This document shows, piece by piece, positions 35,358 through 43,869 of a stretch of 64,000 nucleotides of DNA. This stretch comes from Patiriisocius marinistellae (GTDB taxonomy: Bacteria > Bacteroidota > Bacteroidia > Flavobacteriales > Flavobacteriaceae), in the NCBI RefSeq assembly GCF_009014635.1, contig NZ_BKCF01000005.1, positions 1-64,000 on the forward strand. The letters run 5' to 3'. Below the pieces are notes generated by a model. The model searched no databases. It saw nothing but the letters and a program-made list of their open reading frames with translations, and was not told the DNA's origin. Each line of letters opens with the position of its first letter. Position 1 is the first letter of the stretch. Made by a program: the position numbers and the translations under genes.

Positions 35358-37328
35358 ATGACAACTAACTCATTAAGCAAAATATCTTTGTTAAAATTAA
35401 ATCTTATCTCCTTTGTTTTCTGCTTTTCATTTGCCTTTTTAAATGCGCAAGAAAGACTGGATAGCTTGATTGAAGTTTCAAAAAACCAACAGGGAGAACA
35501 GTTAGTAGTTACCCTCAATGAATTGTCATGGGAGTATAAAAATTCAATCCAAGACAGTGCCTTTTATTATGGTAGAAAAGCCCTTAAAATTTCGAAAAAA
35601 GAGAATATAAAAAAGGGTATTGCTGCTTCTTACAATAGTATTGCCAGTGCATTCCAAGCTGGAGGTATGTTTGACAGCGCTCAAGTATATCAAAACCGGA
35701 GTTTTAAAATACATAAAGGGCTTGATGATAGTTTAGGCATGGCAGATAATCATAATAATCTAGGTATTATTCTGGATGAGTCTGGAGCTTATGACAGTGC
35801 ATTAAAAAATTATTTTGATGCTTTAAAAATTTACGAAAACACCTCTAATAATGAAGCTAATGTTGCAATGGTATTAGGCAATATTGGTATTGTTTATAAA
35901 AAGCAAAAAGAATTTGATAGAACGTTGTCATATTATAAGAGAGCTTTAAAAATTTATGAATCTACTAAAAATGAAGTAGGCCAAGTTATTACAAGAGGAA
36001 ATATAGGTTCGTTATTGCTTCAAATGGAAAAGTATGAGGAAGCAATTAGTTATGCAATCGAGGCAGCAAATCAATATGAAAAATTGGGGTATGTGCGTTA
36101 TGTTCCCTACATGCAAAATAATATTGCAGTAGCAAAAGACAGTTTAAAGTTTCATGAGGAAGCAAAAGCGTTGTATTTAAAAGCTATTCAGCAATTTAAA
36201 GCTGATAAAAATTTTTATGAGCTAACAAATACCTATATAGGGATAGGTCAAAATTCACTATATAAAAATCAACCTCAAAAAGCAATTAATTACTTTGAGC
36301 AAGCATTAATGTTAGCTAAAGAAAATAGCTTTAAAGAATTTGAAGTTAGAGTGTATGATAAATTAGCAAGCGCATTCGCACGAAATAAAAATTATAAACA
36401 AGCATACCAATTTAAACAGTTATTTAATGCTGAGAACGATAGCCTTTTTAGAGCAGATAAAACAAAAACAATCTTTGAACTTGAAACAAAATACCAAACT
36501 CAACTCAAAGAAAAAGAGATTTTAAAACAACGGGCTCAACTAGCTGAAAAGGAAATAGAAGTCAATCAAAAAAATAATCTTCTTTATGGAAGTTTAGGTA
36601 TAGCCATTATTCTTGGATTATTAGGATATTTGTTTTATAACCAACAGCGTCTTAAAAATCGTCAGCTTAAAAAGGAGGTAGAGTTAAAACAGGCATTAGC
36701 TAATATTGAAACAAAAAATAAATTACAAGAACAGCGCCTTCGTATTTCACGTGACTTGCATGATAATATAGGGTCACAACTTACATTTATTATAAGTAGC
36801 CTTGATAATCTAAAGTTTGGTTTTCCCGAAATGAAAGAAAAATTAGCAAGCAAATTAGGCGGTATAAGTCAATTTACATCTCAAACAATTTATGAACTTC
36901 GGGATACGATATGGGCAATGAATAAAGAAGAGATTTCGTTTGAAGATTTACAAGTGAGGATAGCAAATTTTGTAGAAAAAGCAAAAGGTGTTTCAACAAC
37001 TTCGGTTGGGTTTATTGTGGATGATAATGTATCTAAAAAAGCAATGCTAAGCTCTGTAGTTGGGATGAATGTATATCGTATTATTCAAGAAGGAGTTAAT
37101 AATGCAATTAAATACGCAGATGCAAATAGTATTGATATTAAAATTTCAGAAGAGAAAAATTTTTTTAAAGTTGTGGTCAAAGACGATGGGAGAGGTTTTA
37201 ATATAAATGAAGTGGTAATGGGCAATGGACTTAATAATATGAGAAAACGTACACGAGATATTGAAGGGGAAATTGTCTTTAATTCTGAAATATTAAATGG
37301 AACAGAAATTGTTTTAAAAATTTTGTAA
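35358..37328 (+). CDS. TPR-sensor histidine kinase (HisKA_3 type)
   Basis: 656 residues: signal peptide (to NAQ), 6-7 tetratricopeptide repeats (~30-370), coiled coil, one membrane helix (GSLGIAIILGLLGYLFY, ~400), HisKA_3 dimer/phosphoacceptor with the His in SRDLHDNIGSQL, and HATPase_c with DDGRGF and NGLNNMRKR. A periplasmic TPR domain senses an unknown partner; the partner regulator follows. Typical NarL/DesK-type two-component arrangement in Bacteroidota. Confidence 0.95.
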   Translation: MTTNSLSKISLLKLNLISFVFCFSFAFLNAQERLDSLIEVSKNQQGEQLVVTLNELSWEYKNSIQDSAFYYGRKALKISKKENIKKGIAASYNSIASAFQAGGMFDSAQVYQNRSFKIHKGLDDSLGMADNHNNLGIILDESGAYDSALKNYFDALKIYENTSNNEANVAMVLGNIGIVYKKQKEFDRTLSYYKRALKIYESTKNEVGQVITRGNIGSLLLQMEKYEEAISYAIEAANQYEKLGYVRYVPYMQNNIAVAKDSLKFHEEAKALYLKAIQQFKADKNFYELTNTYIGIGQNSLYKNQPQKAINYFEQALMLAKENSFKEFEVRVYDKLASAFARNKNYKQAYQFKQLFNAENDSLFRADKTKTIFELETKYQTQLKEKEILKQRAQLAEKEIEVNQKNNLLYGSLGIAIILGLLGYLFYNQQRLKNRQLKKEVELKQALANIETKNKLQEQRLRISRDLHDNIGSQLTFIISSLDNLKFGFPEMKEKLASKLGGISQFTSQTIYELRDTIWAMNKEEISFEDLQVRIANFVEKAKGVSTTSVGFIVDDNVSKKAMLSSVVGMNVYRIIQEGVNNAIKYADANSIDIKISEEKNFFKVVVKDDGRGFNINEVVMGNGLNNMRKRTRDIEGEIVFNSEILNGTEIVLKIL

Positions 37329-37440
37329 ATAAGGCATTTGCCCTATATAAATTAAAAATTTAATTGCTGAAATTTGATACAATTAAACAAAGTGATTCTT
37401 TCAACTAACTAATTATTTTGCTAAACTAAATCCATAAAAA

Positions 37441-38091
37441 TTGTCTTTAAAGATAGCCATTGTTGACGATAACAGTTTCTTGATTCATGCGGTCAAGGAA
37501 AAGTTGTCGTTTTTTGATGATGTCCATGTAAAACACACTTCATTAAATGGGAGCGAGTTGTTATCAAAACTTGATGAAAATCATGTTATTGATTTGATTT
37601 TGATGGATATTGAAATGCCAGTACTTAATGGTATTGAGACAACAGAGGTGGTAAAGAAGAAATTTCCGCAGATAAAAATTATTATGCTTACTGCTTTTGA
37701 TAATGATGAGCATATTTTTAATGCTATTAAGGCTGGGGCAGATGGGTATTTATTAAAAGAGACTGGACCGCAGGAATTGTATGATGGAATTCTAGAGACA
37801 ATTTCTGGAGGGGCGGCGATGAATCCATCAATTGCAATGAAAACGCTAAAATTATTACGTAATCCGTTGAATATTGATAATCGTAAAGACAAGGAGGAAA
37901 TTTCTCTATCAAAAAGAGAGGTTGAGGTTTTAGAGCAATTAAGTACAGGTTTGAGTTATTCATTGATTGCAAATAATCTTTTTTTGTCACCAAGTACGGT
38001 GAGAAAACACATTGAAAATATCTACAAAAAACTGCAAGTGCATAGTAAAATTGAAGCTGTTCAAAAAGCGAAAAATCATAATATCATATAA
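37441..38091 (+). CDS. LuxR/NarL-family response regulator (TTG start)
   Basis: 216 residues. REC domain with acidic pocket (IVDDNSF), phospho-Asp in LILMDIEMP, TAF and KE; LuxR HTH at the C-terminus (SKREVEVLEQLSTGLSYSLIANNLFLS...TVRKHIENIYKKL). No ATG occurs at the right place; TTG 37441 begins LKIAIVDD as the family does. Partner of the preceding kinase, separated by 112 bases. Confidence 0.94.
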   Translation: MSLKIAIVDDNSFLIHAVKEKLSFFDDVHVKHTSLNGSELLSKLDENHVIDLILMDIEMPVLNGIETTEVVKKKFPQIKIIMLTAFDNDEHIFNAIKAGADGYLLKETGPQELYDGILETISGGAAMNPSIAMKTLKLLRNPLNIDNRKDKEEISLSKREVEVLEQLSTGLSYSLIANNLFLSPSTVRKHIENIYKKLQVHSKIEAVQKAKNHNII

Positions 38092-38189
38092 TTTGCGTTA
38101 ACAATATATTGAGAGTTTATTGTTAATCTTTCTTAATCGCATAGGCAAGTAATAACGTGCCGTGTAATTTTAATAAAAAAATTATATCT

Positions 38190-39116
38190 ATGAAATATTT
38201 CCTTTTTCTTACCTTTTCTTTAGCCCTTTTATCTTGTACATCATGTAATAAAAATGATGATAATAATGGAGGTGAAGTTACCATAACAACTCCAGAAACA
38301 CGTGGGCTTGGATATTCTTTGAGCGAAAAAGACTTTTCAAATACCTATTTAGATTTACGAAGTGCGCTCCAGAGCAATCCAAATATTTCTATCGTAGCAG
38401 AAGTAAACCATACCCAAAATGCACAAAATAATGGATTAGAGCTCCCAAATACTAGAGTTATACTTTTTGGAAATCCTGCGTTGGGTACACCTTTAATGCA
38501 AGAAGACCAATTGGCAGGGTTAGATTTACCACAAAAAATGCTCGTATATGAAAATGCAGATAACAACGTATTTGTAGCGTTTAATACGACTACATATTTG
38601 AGCGCAAGGCATGATGTGGGTAGCGCTCAAACCATAGGACAAATTAGCGCAGCGCTCAATAATATAGCAACAGGCGTTACTAATGGAACAGCGTCAGAAA
38701 ACCCTGCTACTTCAATTACATTAAATCAAGGAATCTCGACTGTAGTAAGTGATAACAACTTTAATCTTACATATAGTAAGTTGCGTAATAGTATTATGGA
38801 AAACGAAAATTTAACGGTAGTGGCGGAGTTGGATCACCAAGCAAACGCACAGAGCGTAAATATGGAACTAAATCCCACACGTTTGATTGTCTTTGGGAAT
38901 CCTAATCTGGGGACACCTTTAATGCAAAATAAACAAACCACTGCCATTGATCTACCGCAAAAAATGCTAGTTTGGGAAGATGCACAAGGTGTGGTAAAAA
39001 TATCTTACAATACACCAAGTTACTTAAAAGATAGACACGCAATTAATGGAAATGATGAGGTAATTAATACAATAAATACAGCCTTATTTAACCTAGCTGA
39101 AAATGCAGCTAATTAA
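38190..39116 (+). CDS. Lipoprotein with two tandem DUF302 domains
   Basis: 308 residues from ATG 38190. Lipobox LLSC with a second Cys soon after, linker, then two copies of DUF302 (~37-160 and ~180-300) with matching blocks: EKDFSNTYLDLRSAL / DNNFNLTYSKLRNSI, RVILFGNPALGTPLMQ / RLIVFGNPNLGTPLMQ, LPQKMLVYE / LPQKMLVWE, and SARHDV / KDRHAI. DUF302 has a compact fold of unknown role. It is after the response regulator but separated by 98 bases, so it may be a target of it. One domain per protein is the usual form; a tandem is less common. Confidence 0.88.
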   Translation: MKYFLFLTFSLALLSCTSCNKNDDNNGGEVTITTPETRGLGYSLSEKDFSNTYLDLRSALQSNPNISIVAEVNHTQNAQNNGLELPNTRVILFGNPALGTPLMQEDQLAGLDLPQKMLVYENADNNVFVAFNTTTYLSARHDVGSAQTIGQISAALNNIATGVTNGTASENPATSITLNQGISTVVSDNNFNLTYSKLRNSIMENENLTVVAELDHQANAQSVNMELNPTRLIVFGNPNLGTPLMQNKQTTAIDLPQKMLVWEDAQGVVKISYNTPSYLKDRHAINGNDEVINTINTALFNLAENAAN

Positions 39117-39141
39117 AAGAAGCCTCATTCAAAAAAAATCA

Positions 39142-39177
39142 AAACCCACGAAGCAAATTACATTGTTTCGTAGGTTT
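39142..39177. terminator. Bidirectional terminator between DUF302 gene and metK
   Basis: AAACCCACGAAGCAA (39142-39156) pairs with TTGTTTCGTAGGTTT (39163-39177) with two G-U pairs; T/A-rich on both sides. Confidence 0.85.
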
Positions 39178-39203
39178 GTTATTTTTTGTGTTTAATACAT
39201 GGT

Positions 39204-40460
39204 TTATAATCCAAACGCTTCTTTTACTTTGTCTACATAATCAAGCTTCTCCCAAGTAAACAACTCAACATCCATAGTTTTATCGCCACCATTTGGTAAT
39301 GAAAATGTTTTAGAGACAACTTCGTTTTTACGTCCCATGTGTCCATAAGCAGCAGTTTCGCTATAAATAGGTTGGCGTAAGTTTAGTCTAGTTTCAATTG
39401 CAGAAGGTCGCATGTCAAAAATTTGTGCTACTTTTTTTGCAATCTCTCCATCTGTTAAGTTTACTTTTTTAGTTCCGTAGGTATCTACAAAAATCCCCAT
39501 AGGTTCAACGACTCCTATTGCATAACTTACTTGTACTAAAAGCTCATCACAAACTCCAGCAGCAACCATGTTTTTAGCAATGTGTCTTGTTGCATAGGCT
39601 GCAGAGCGGTCTACTTTACTAGGGTCTTTTCCTGAAAAAGCACCACCACCGTGTGCGCCTTTTCCACCATAAGTATCAACAATAATCTTACGACCTGTAA
39701 GGCCAGTGTCACCATGAGGACCGCCTATTACAAATTTACCTGTAGGATTAATATGATAGGTAATATCATCATTAAACAATGCTTGAATTTCTGGTTTTAA
39801 TGTCGCTTTTACTCTTGGGATTAAAATAGAAACAATGTCACTTTTAATTTTAGCAAGCATTTTTGTATCATCAGCGTCAAAGTCATCATGCTGAGTTGAT
39901 ATTACAATACTGTCAATGCGCACTGGTTTATTATCATCACTATATTCAATAGTTACTTGACTTTTTGAGTCTGGCCTTAAATAAGGTATATCTTTTTCTT
40001 CTCTTCTAAGTACTGCAAGTTCTTGCAATAATTTATGAGATAAATCAAGTGCTAAAGGCATGTAATCTTCAGTCTCCTTTGTAGCATAGCCAAACATCAT
40101 TCCTTGGTCGCCTGCACCTTGTTCTTCCTTGGTGTCACGGTCAACACCACGATTAATATCGTCACTTTGCTCGTGTATCGCAGAGAGTACTCCACAGGAG
40201 TTACCGTCAAATTGGTACTCTCCTTTTGTGTAACCAATTTTGTTGATTACATCACGTGCAATTTTTTGCACGTCTAGATATACGTCACTTTTAACCTCGC
40301 CGGCAAGCACCACTTGTCCAGTAGTTACAAGCGTTTCGCAAGCTACTTTTGACTGTGGGTCAAAGGCAAGAAAATTATCAATTAATGCATCGCTTATTTG
40401 GTCTGCAACTTTATCTGGGTGTCCTTCCGAAACACTTTCAGAAGTAAATAAATACGCCAT
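39204..40460 (-). CDS. metK: S-adenosylmethionine synthetase
   Basis: 418 residues from the ATG at 40460 ([21 protein letters not shown]); an in-frame ATG further upstream at 40505 would lie in the leader and is rejected. Signature [15 protein letters not shown], the [12 protein letters not shown] motif, [25 protein letters not shown]. Makes SAM from methionine and ATP. The presumptive SAM-II-type riboswitch upstream gives feedback control by its own product. Confidence 0.98.
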   Translation of the reverse strand: MAYLFTSESVSEGHPDKVADQISDALIDNFLAFDPQSKVACETLVTTGQVVLAGEVKSDVYLDVQKIARDVINKIGYTKGEYQFDGNSCGVLSAIHEQSDDINRGVDRDTKEEQGAGDQGMMFGYATKETEDYMPLALDLSHKLLQELAVLRREEKDIPYLRPDSKSQVTIEYSDDNKPVRIDSIVISTQHDDFDADDTKMLAKIKSDIVSILIPRVKATLKPEIQALFNDDITYHINPTGKFVIGGPHGDTGLTGRKIIVDTYGGKGAHGGGAFSGKDPSKVDRSAAYATRHIAKNMVAAGVCDELLVQVSYAIGVVEPMGIFVDTYGTKKVNLTDGEIAKKVAQIFDMRPSAIETRLNLRQPIYSETAAYGHMGRKNEVVSKTFSLPNGGDKTMDVELFTWEKLDYVDKVKEAFGL

Positions 40461-40536
40461 AAAATGGGTTTTAATGTTTAAAATGTTGAGGTTGATTTGA
40501 CGCAAGTGGTCACAGAAGATTACAAAAAAAATGTAA

Positions 40537-40634
40537 TACCTGATTTAGCATTTTAATCCAATAGTTATTGGATTATTTTTTCTGAAATTTAAAATTTTCA
40601 GAAGAGGTTGCAAGCAGTCAAATCTTTCCTCTTT
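40537..40634 (-). ncRNA. SAM-II-type riboswitch with long loops (metK leader)
   Basis: Read on the minus strand, AAGAGG (40628-40633) pairs with CCTCTT (40602-40607) as P1, enclosing GATTTGACTGCTTGCAA, close to the SAM-II loop consensus. The conserved 3' element ATGCTAAATCAGG (40539-40551) includes GCTAAA and a CAG that pairs the loop CTG as pseudoknot P2. Between lie two extra hairpins (around 40579-40601 and 40556-40574), which matches the SAM-II variant with long loops described from Bacteroidota. It starts a few bases after the promoter and ends ~77 bases before the metK ATG. Confidence 0.8.
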
Positions 40635-40644
40635 AATTATTGAG

Positions 40645-40674
40645 CAAAGATACTTCTTTCTTATACAATGACAA
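40645..40674 (-). promoter_or_regulatory. metK promoter (TTG-N19-TATCTTTG)
   Basis: On the minus strand, TTG (40672-40674) and TATCTTTG (40645-40652) are 19 bases apart. Transcription would start near 40638, right before the P1 stem of the riboswitch, which supports both calls. Confidence 0.75.
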
Positions 40675-40677
40675 TGA

Positions 40678-41202
40678 TTATTGCTTTAAAAGCGTAGCTT
40701 GTTGTATTACTTGGATTGGGTATGAAAATACTTCGGGTATTTTTTCTTGAGTACCACCACTTTTCCATTTTTTCTCTGTTTGGACAAAAATAATTTCAAA
40801 TAATAAATGGTCTTCTTCAAAAGTTATAAAGGTGGTTAATAAACTGTCGTTAACTTCAAATAGTGTGTATAGTTTATTATTTATGACTTTGTTTTCTAAA
40901 AGTATTCCGTTGTTTTCATCGACTACATATATTCCTTTTTCAACATCTTTCTCTTTTAATGTGTATAAACGTTCTTGTCGTTGTTCTCCATTTCCGTAGA
41001 TAATAGTATAGGTGTATTCCTTTTCAAAACTAGTGGGTTGTAAATGGAATTCCATAGGATACTCGGTGTTCCCTTTGTCATTATAAATGTGTAGTGTACC
41101 AGTGTAATTCCCGAAGAAATCATGCGGGAAATTAATGGTTTTTTCTTGTGCCGAAATATAAAACACCGAAAAAAGGAGAAATAAAAGGAAAAATGAACGC
41201 AC
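40678..41202 (-). CDS. Secreted protein of unknown function
   Basis: 174 residues with a signal peptide (cleaved near YISAQ) and a beta-rich body: FFGNYTGTLHIYNDKGNTEYPMEF-type start, LLENKVINNKLYTLFEV, LLFEIIFVQTEKKWKSGG. Layout resembles small lipocalin-like or META-type secreted domains but no family signature was recognised. It ends directly upstream of the metK promoter. Confidence 0.75.
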   Translation of the reverse strand: MRSFFLLFLLFSVFYISAQEKTINFPHDFFGNYTGTLHIYNDKGNTEYPMEFHLQPTSFEKEYTYTIIYGNGEQRQERLYTLKEKDVEKGIYVVDENNGILLENKVINNKLYTLFEVNDSLLTTFITFEEDHLLFEIIFVQTEKKWKSGGTQEKIPEVFSYPIQVIQQATLLKQ

Positions 41203-41269
41203 TGTTGTATTTTTAGAAATGTAAAAGATAGCTATTTTGTTTATAACAATGAAAATTTAGATCTAAGGA

Positions 41270-41692
41270 ATGAAGGTAACATTAGAAAGAAAAAATGACG
41301 ATTATTTATTTGAGGCAAAAGGAAAAAGTGGCGTCCCTTTGCATATTGATAATACTGTAGATGGGGTGAGTAATGGCTCTAGCCCAATGGAACTGCTATT
41401 AATGGGTGTGGGTGGTTGTAGTGCTATTGATGTGATTCATATTTTAAAAAAACAACGACAAAAAATTACATCGTATACTATTGAAATTTCTGGTGAAAGA
41501 GAAAAAATAAAAGAGGCTAATCCTTTTAAATCAATGCATGTGCATATTAATCTCGAGGGAGAAATTTTACCTCAAAAAGCTATTAAGGCGGCTCAGCTAA
41601 GTTTTGAGAAATATTGCTCGGTTTCTATAACATTAGAAAAAAGTGTGATTATTAATTATTCAATTACACTTAATTCGGTTAAAATTGTATAA
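41270..41692 (+). CDS. OsmC family protein
   Basis: 140 residues: GSSPMELLLMGVGGCSAIDVIHILKKQ with the peroxidatic Cys, and SFEKYCSVSITLEKS with the second Cys, the usual pair for OsmC/Ohr peroxidases. Cytosolic thiol peroxide reductase or related function. First of three co-directional genes (OsmC, Rrf2, PAPS reductase family), which suggests a sulfur or oxidative role. Confidence 0.94.
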   Translation: MKVTLERKNDDYLFEAKGKSGVPLHIDNTVDGVSNGSSPMELLLMGVGGCSAIDVIHILKKQRQKITSYTIEISGEREKIKEANPFKSMHVHINLEGEILPQKAIKAAQLSFEKYCSVSITLEKSVIINYSITLNSVKIV

Positions 41693-41712
41693 CAATAAAA
41701 AACGATCTCTTT

Positions 41713-42120
41713 ATGTTGACTAGAAAAACTAAATATGGATTAAAAGCATTATCATTTTTAGCTAAACAAGAACCTGGAATTCCGGTCCAAATTTCAAAAA
41801 TTGCGGAGGCAGAAAATATATCTCTCAAATTTTTAGAAAGTATTTTATTGATGTTGAAGAAAAATGAACTGCTTATTTCTAAAAAGGGAAAAGGAGGTGG
41901 TTATATTTTAGCTAAAAGTCCTAACGATATATCGCTAGCATCTGTATATAGGGTTTTAGAGGGTCCTATTGCTTTAGTGCCTTGTGTGAGTCTAAATTTT
42001 TATCAAAAATGCGACGATTGTAAAGATGAAGAGACATGCTCAATTCATGATTTTATGATAGAAGTTCGTGACAGTAATTTAAAAATTTTTGAAAATAAAT
42101 CTGTAGCAGATTTAGTGTAA
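41713..42120 (+). CDS. Rrf2 family transcriptional regulator
   Basis: 135 residues: winged helix (TRKTKYGLKALSFLAKQEPG, ISLKFLESILLMLKKNELL, GKGGGYILAKSP) and a C-terminal CDDCKDEETCSIHD cluster with Cys positions typical of Fe-S-binding or metabolite-sensing Rrf2 proteins. In flavobacteria such genes head sulfate-assimilation operons. The dyad-like sequence before the next gene is the probable binding site. Confidence 0.93.
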   Translation: MLTRKTKYGLKALSFLAKQEPGIPVQISKIAEAENISLKFLESILLMLKKNELLISKKGKGGGYILAKSPNDISLASVYRVLEGPIALVPCVSLNFYQKCDDCKDEETCSIHDFMIEVRDSNLKIFENKSVADLV

Positions 42121-42205
42121 TATATTGCATTAGCTAAATAGTTGTAGTTAGTGTTAAAAAAAACTTATAATCTAATTTTCAATTTCATTATAGGTTTTTT
42201 TTAAA

Positions 42206-42237
42206 TACATTTGTTTATCCTAGTAGATAAATAGGGT
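42206..42237 (+). promoter_or_regulatory. Promoter and candidate Rrf2 operator before the PAPS reductase gene
   Basis: -7 box TACATTTG at 42206-42213, then TTTATCCTAGTAGATAAATAG (around 42214-42234) with ATCCTA facing TAGGGT as an imperfect dyad over the transcription start. Placement fits repression by the Rrf2 protein encoded just upstream; no data on its real site. Confidence 0.5.
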
Positions 42238-42240
42238 AAT

Positions 42241-42867
42241 ATGAATTTACATACGATAACCACTGGTTCTATAAGTGAGTTAAACAAAAAATATAGATTT
42301 AGTCAACCTAAATTAATTATTGAATTTGCTTTATCAATTGCAAAAAATCCATTGTTAACAACTAGCTTTGGGCCTAACTCAGCAGCTATTCTACATTCTG
42401 TTGCTACAATAAAAAATGATATTCAGGTTGTCTGGTGCGATACAGGGCATAACACTAACGCTACAATTAAGCATGCGGCTAAACTACAACACTTATTAAC
42501 ACTAAATCTTGATGTTTTTAGGCCAAAGAGAGCGCTCCCTATACCTACTAAAAATAAAAATGATACTCAAGAATTTGAATTATTTGTTGATACAGTAAAG
42601 TTAGAGCCATTTGCTAGAGCAATAAAACAGTATAAACCAGATGTGTGGTTTACTACAGTTAGAAAAAAGCAAGGTGCTTATAGAGACGAGTTAGATATAT
42701 TTAGTATAACTAATGATGGTGTATTACGAGTAAGTCCATTTTATCATTTTAATAATGAGCAAATTACTAGTTATTTGAATCTAAGAGGGCTCCCTATTGA
42801 ATATGATTATTTTGACCCTACAAAACCAGATGCTAATAGCGAATGCGGAATTCAATTTCTTGTTTAA
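42241..42867 (+). CDS. Phosphoadenosine phosphosulfate (PAPS/APS) reductase family protein
   Basis: 208 residues. PP-loop-like nucleotide motif TTSFGPNSAAILHSV near residue 40, VVWCDTGHNT, the KKQGAYRDELD stretch, and a C-terminal SECGIQFLV in which Cys matches the catalytic ECGLH Cys although His is replaced by Gln. The family reduces APS or PAPS to sulfite with thioredoxin. No cysD/N/J genes are in the window, so sulfate use must lie elsewhere, or this copy does another job. Downstream of Rrf2 with a probable operator. Confidence 0.88.
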   Translation: MNLHTITTGSISELNKKYRFSQPKLIIEFALSIAKNPLLTTSFGPNSAAILHSVATIKNDIQVVWCDTGHNTNATIKHAAKLQHLLTLNLDVFRPKRALPIPTKNKNDTQEFELFVDTVKLEPFARAIKQYKPDVWFTTVRKKQGAYRDELDIFSITNDGVLRVSPFYHFNNEQITSYLNLRGLPIEYDYFDPTKPDANSECGIQFLV

Positions 42868-42895
42868 TTGTATATTTCTTTTGTAAATTAGATGG

Positions 42896-43840
42896 ATGAA
42901 AATCCCATCAAAAATTGATTTTATAAATACTGTAGCTCGTGTATCTCCACATGTACATCAAACGCCTATTTTAACATCTAGACTTTTAAATGAAATTAGC
43001 GGTGCGCAGCTTTATTTTAAATGCGAGAATTTTCAAAAAATGGGTGCGTTTAAAATGCGTGGTGCCATCAATGCAATGTTAAAATTAAGTGAGGCTCAAA
43101 AGAGAGCAGGGGTAGTAACTCATTCGTCGGGTAATTTTGCTCAAGCAGTTTCACTAGCGGCAAAAAACTTGAATATTCCTGCATACATTGTAATGCCATC
43201 AAATGCGCCACAAGTAAAAGTCAAGGCGGTGAAGGGTTACGGAGGACAAATTACAACCTCAAACCCAACTATACAAAGTCGTGAAGAAGAAGCATTGAAA
43301 ATTGAAAAAGAAACAGGAGCAACATTTTTGCATCCCTCAAATAATATTGACGTTATTTTAGGGCAAGGAACCGCAGCATTTGAGTTACTTGAAAAACATA
43401 CAGATTTAGATATTATTGCAACTCCAGTGGGAGGAGGTGGGTTGCTTGCAGGCACAGCTGTTGCAGCACATTATTTTGGCAATACGTGTACTGTAATTGC
43501 AGGAGAACCCTTTGAAGCAGACGATGCATTTCAATCACTCCAAGCGGGTAGTATTCAATATAATGATACTGTAAATACGGTAGCAGATGGTTTGCGTACA
43601 CACTTGGGGAATCATAATTTTCCTATTATACAAGAGTTGGTTTCTCAAATTATACGTGTTGACGAAGAGGAAATTATAACCGCAATGAGATTAATTTGGG
43701 AGCGTTTAAAAATAATTATTGAGCCTTCCTCTGCTGTTCCTGTCGCAGCGATTTTAAGAGAAAAACATCAATTTAAAGGAAAAAAAATAGGGGTCATAAT
43801 TTCTGGCGGAAATGTCGATTTATCAAACTTGCCTTTCTAA
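42896..43840 (+). CDS. Threonine/serine dehydratase (PLP, fold type II)
   Basis: 314 residues. PLP lysine in KCENFQKMGAFKMRGAINAM, Gly-rich phosphate loop in TPVGGGGLLAGTA, and SGGNVDLSNL at the end. Length and lack of a C-terminal ACT-like domain fit catabolic threonine/serine dehydratase or serine racemase rather than biosynthetic IlvA. Only 28 bases after the sulfur gene, same strand. Confidence 0.93.
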   Translation: MKIPSKIDFINTVARVSPHVHQTPILTSRLLNEISGAQLYFKCENFQKMGAFKMRGAINAMLKLSEAQKRAGVVTHSSGNFAQAVSLAAKNLNIPAYIVMPSNAPQVKVKAVKGYGGQITTSNPTIQSREEEALKIEKETGATFLHPSNNIDVILGQGTAAFELLEKHTDLDIIATPVGGGGLLAGTAVAAHYFGNTCTVIAGEPFEADDAFQSLQAGSIQYNDTVNTVADGLRTHLGNHNFPIIQELVSQIIRVDEEEIITAMRLIWERLKIIIEPSSAVPVAAILREKHQFKGKKIGVIISGGNVDLSNLPF

Positions 43841-43869
43841 AATGAACAACTTTGCTTTAATTTGTCGCC

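Noticed and set aside
40461-40505. Longer N-terminus for metK starting at 40505
   Set aside because: All MetK proteins start near the [13 protein letters not shown] segment, and the extension lies in the riboswitch-to-start leader.
42121-42205. Second SAM-II-like element from TTGCATTAGCTAAA near 42125
   Set aside because: It lacks the GATTT loop and a P1 stem; only the GCTAAA hexamer fits.
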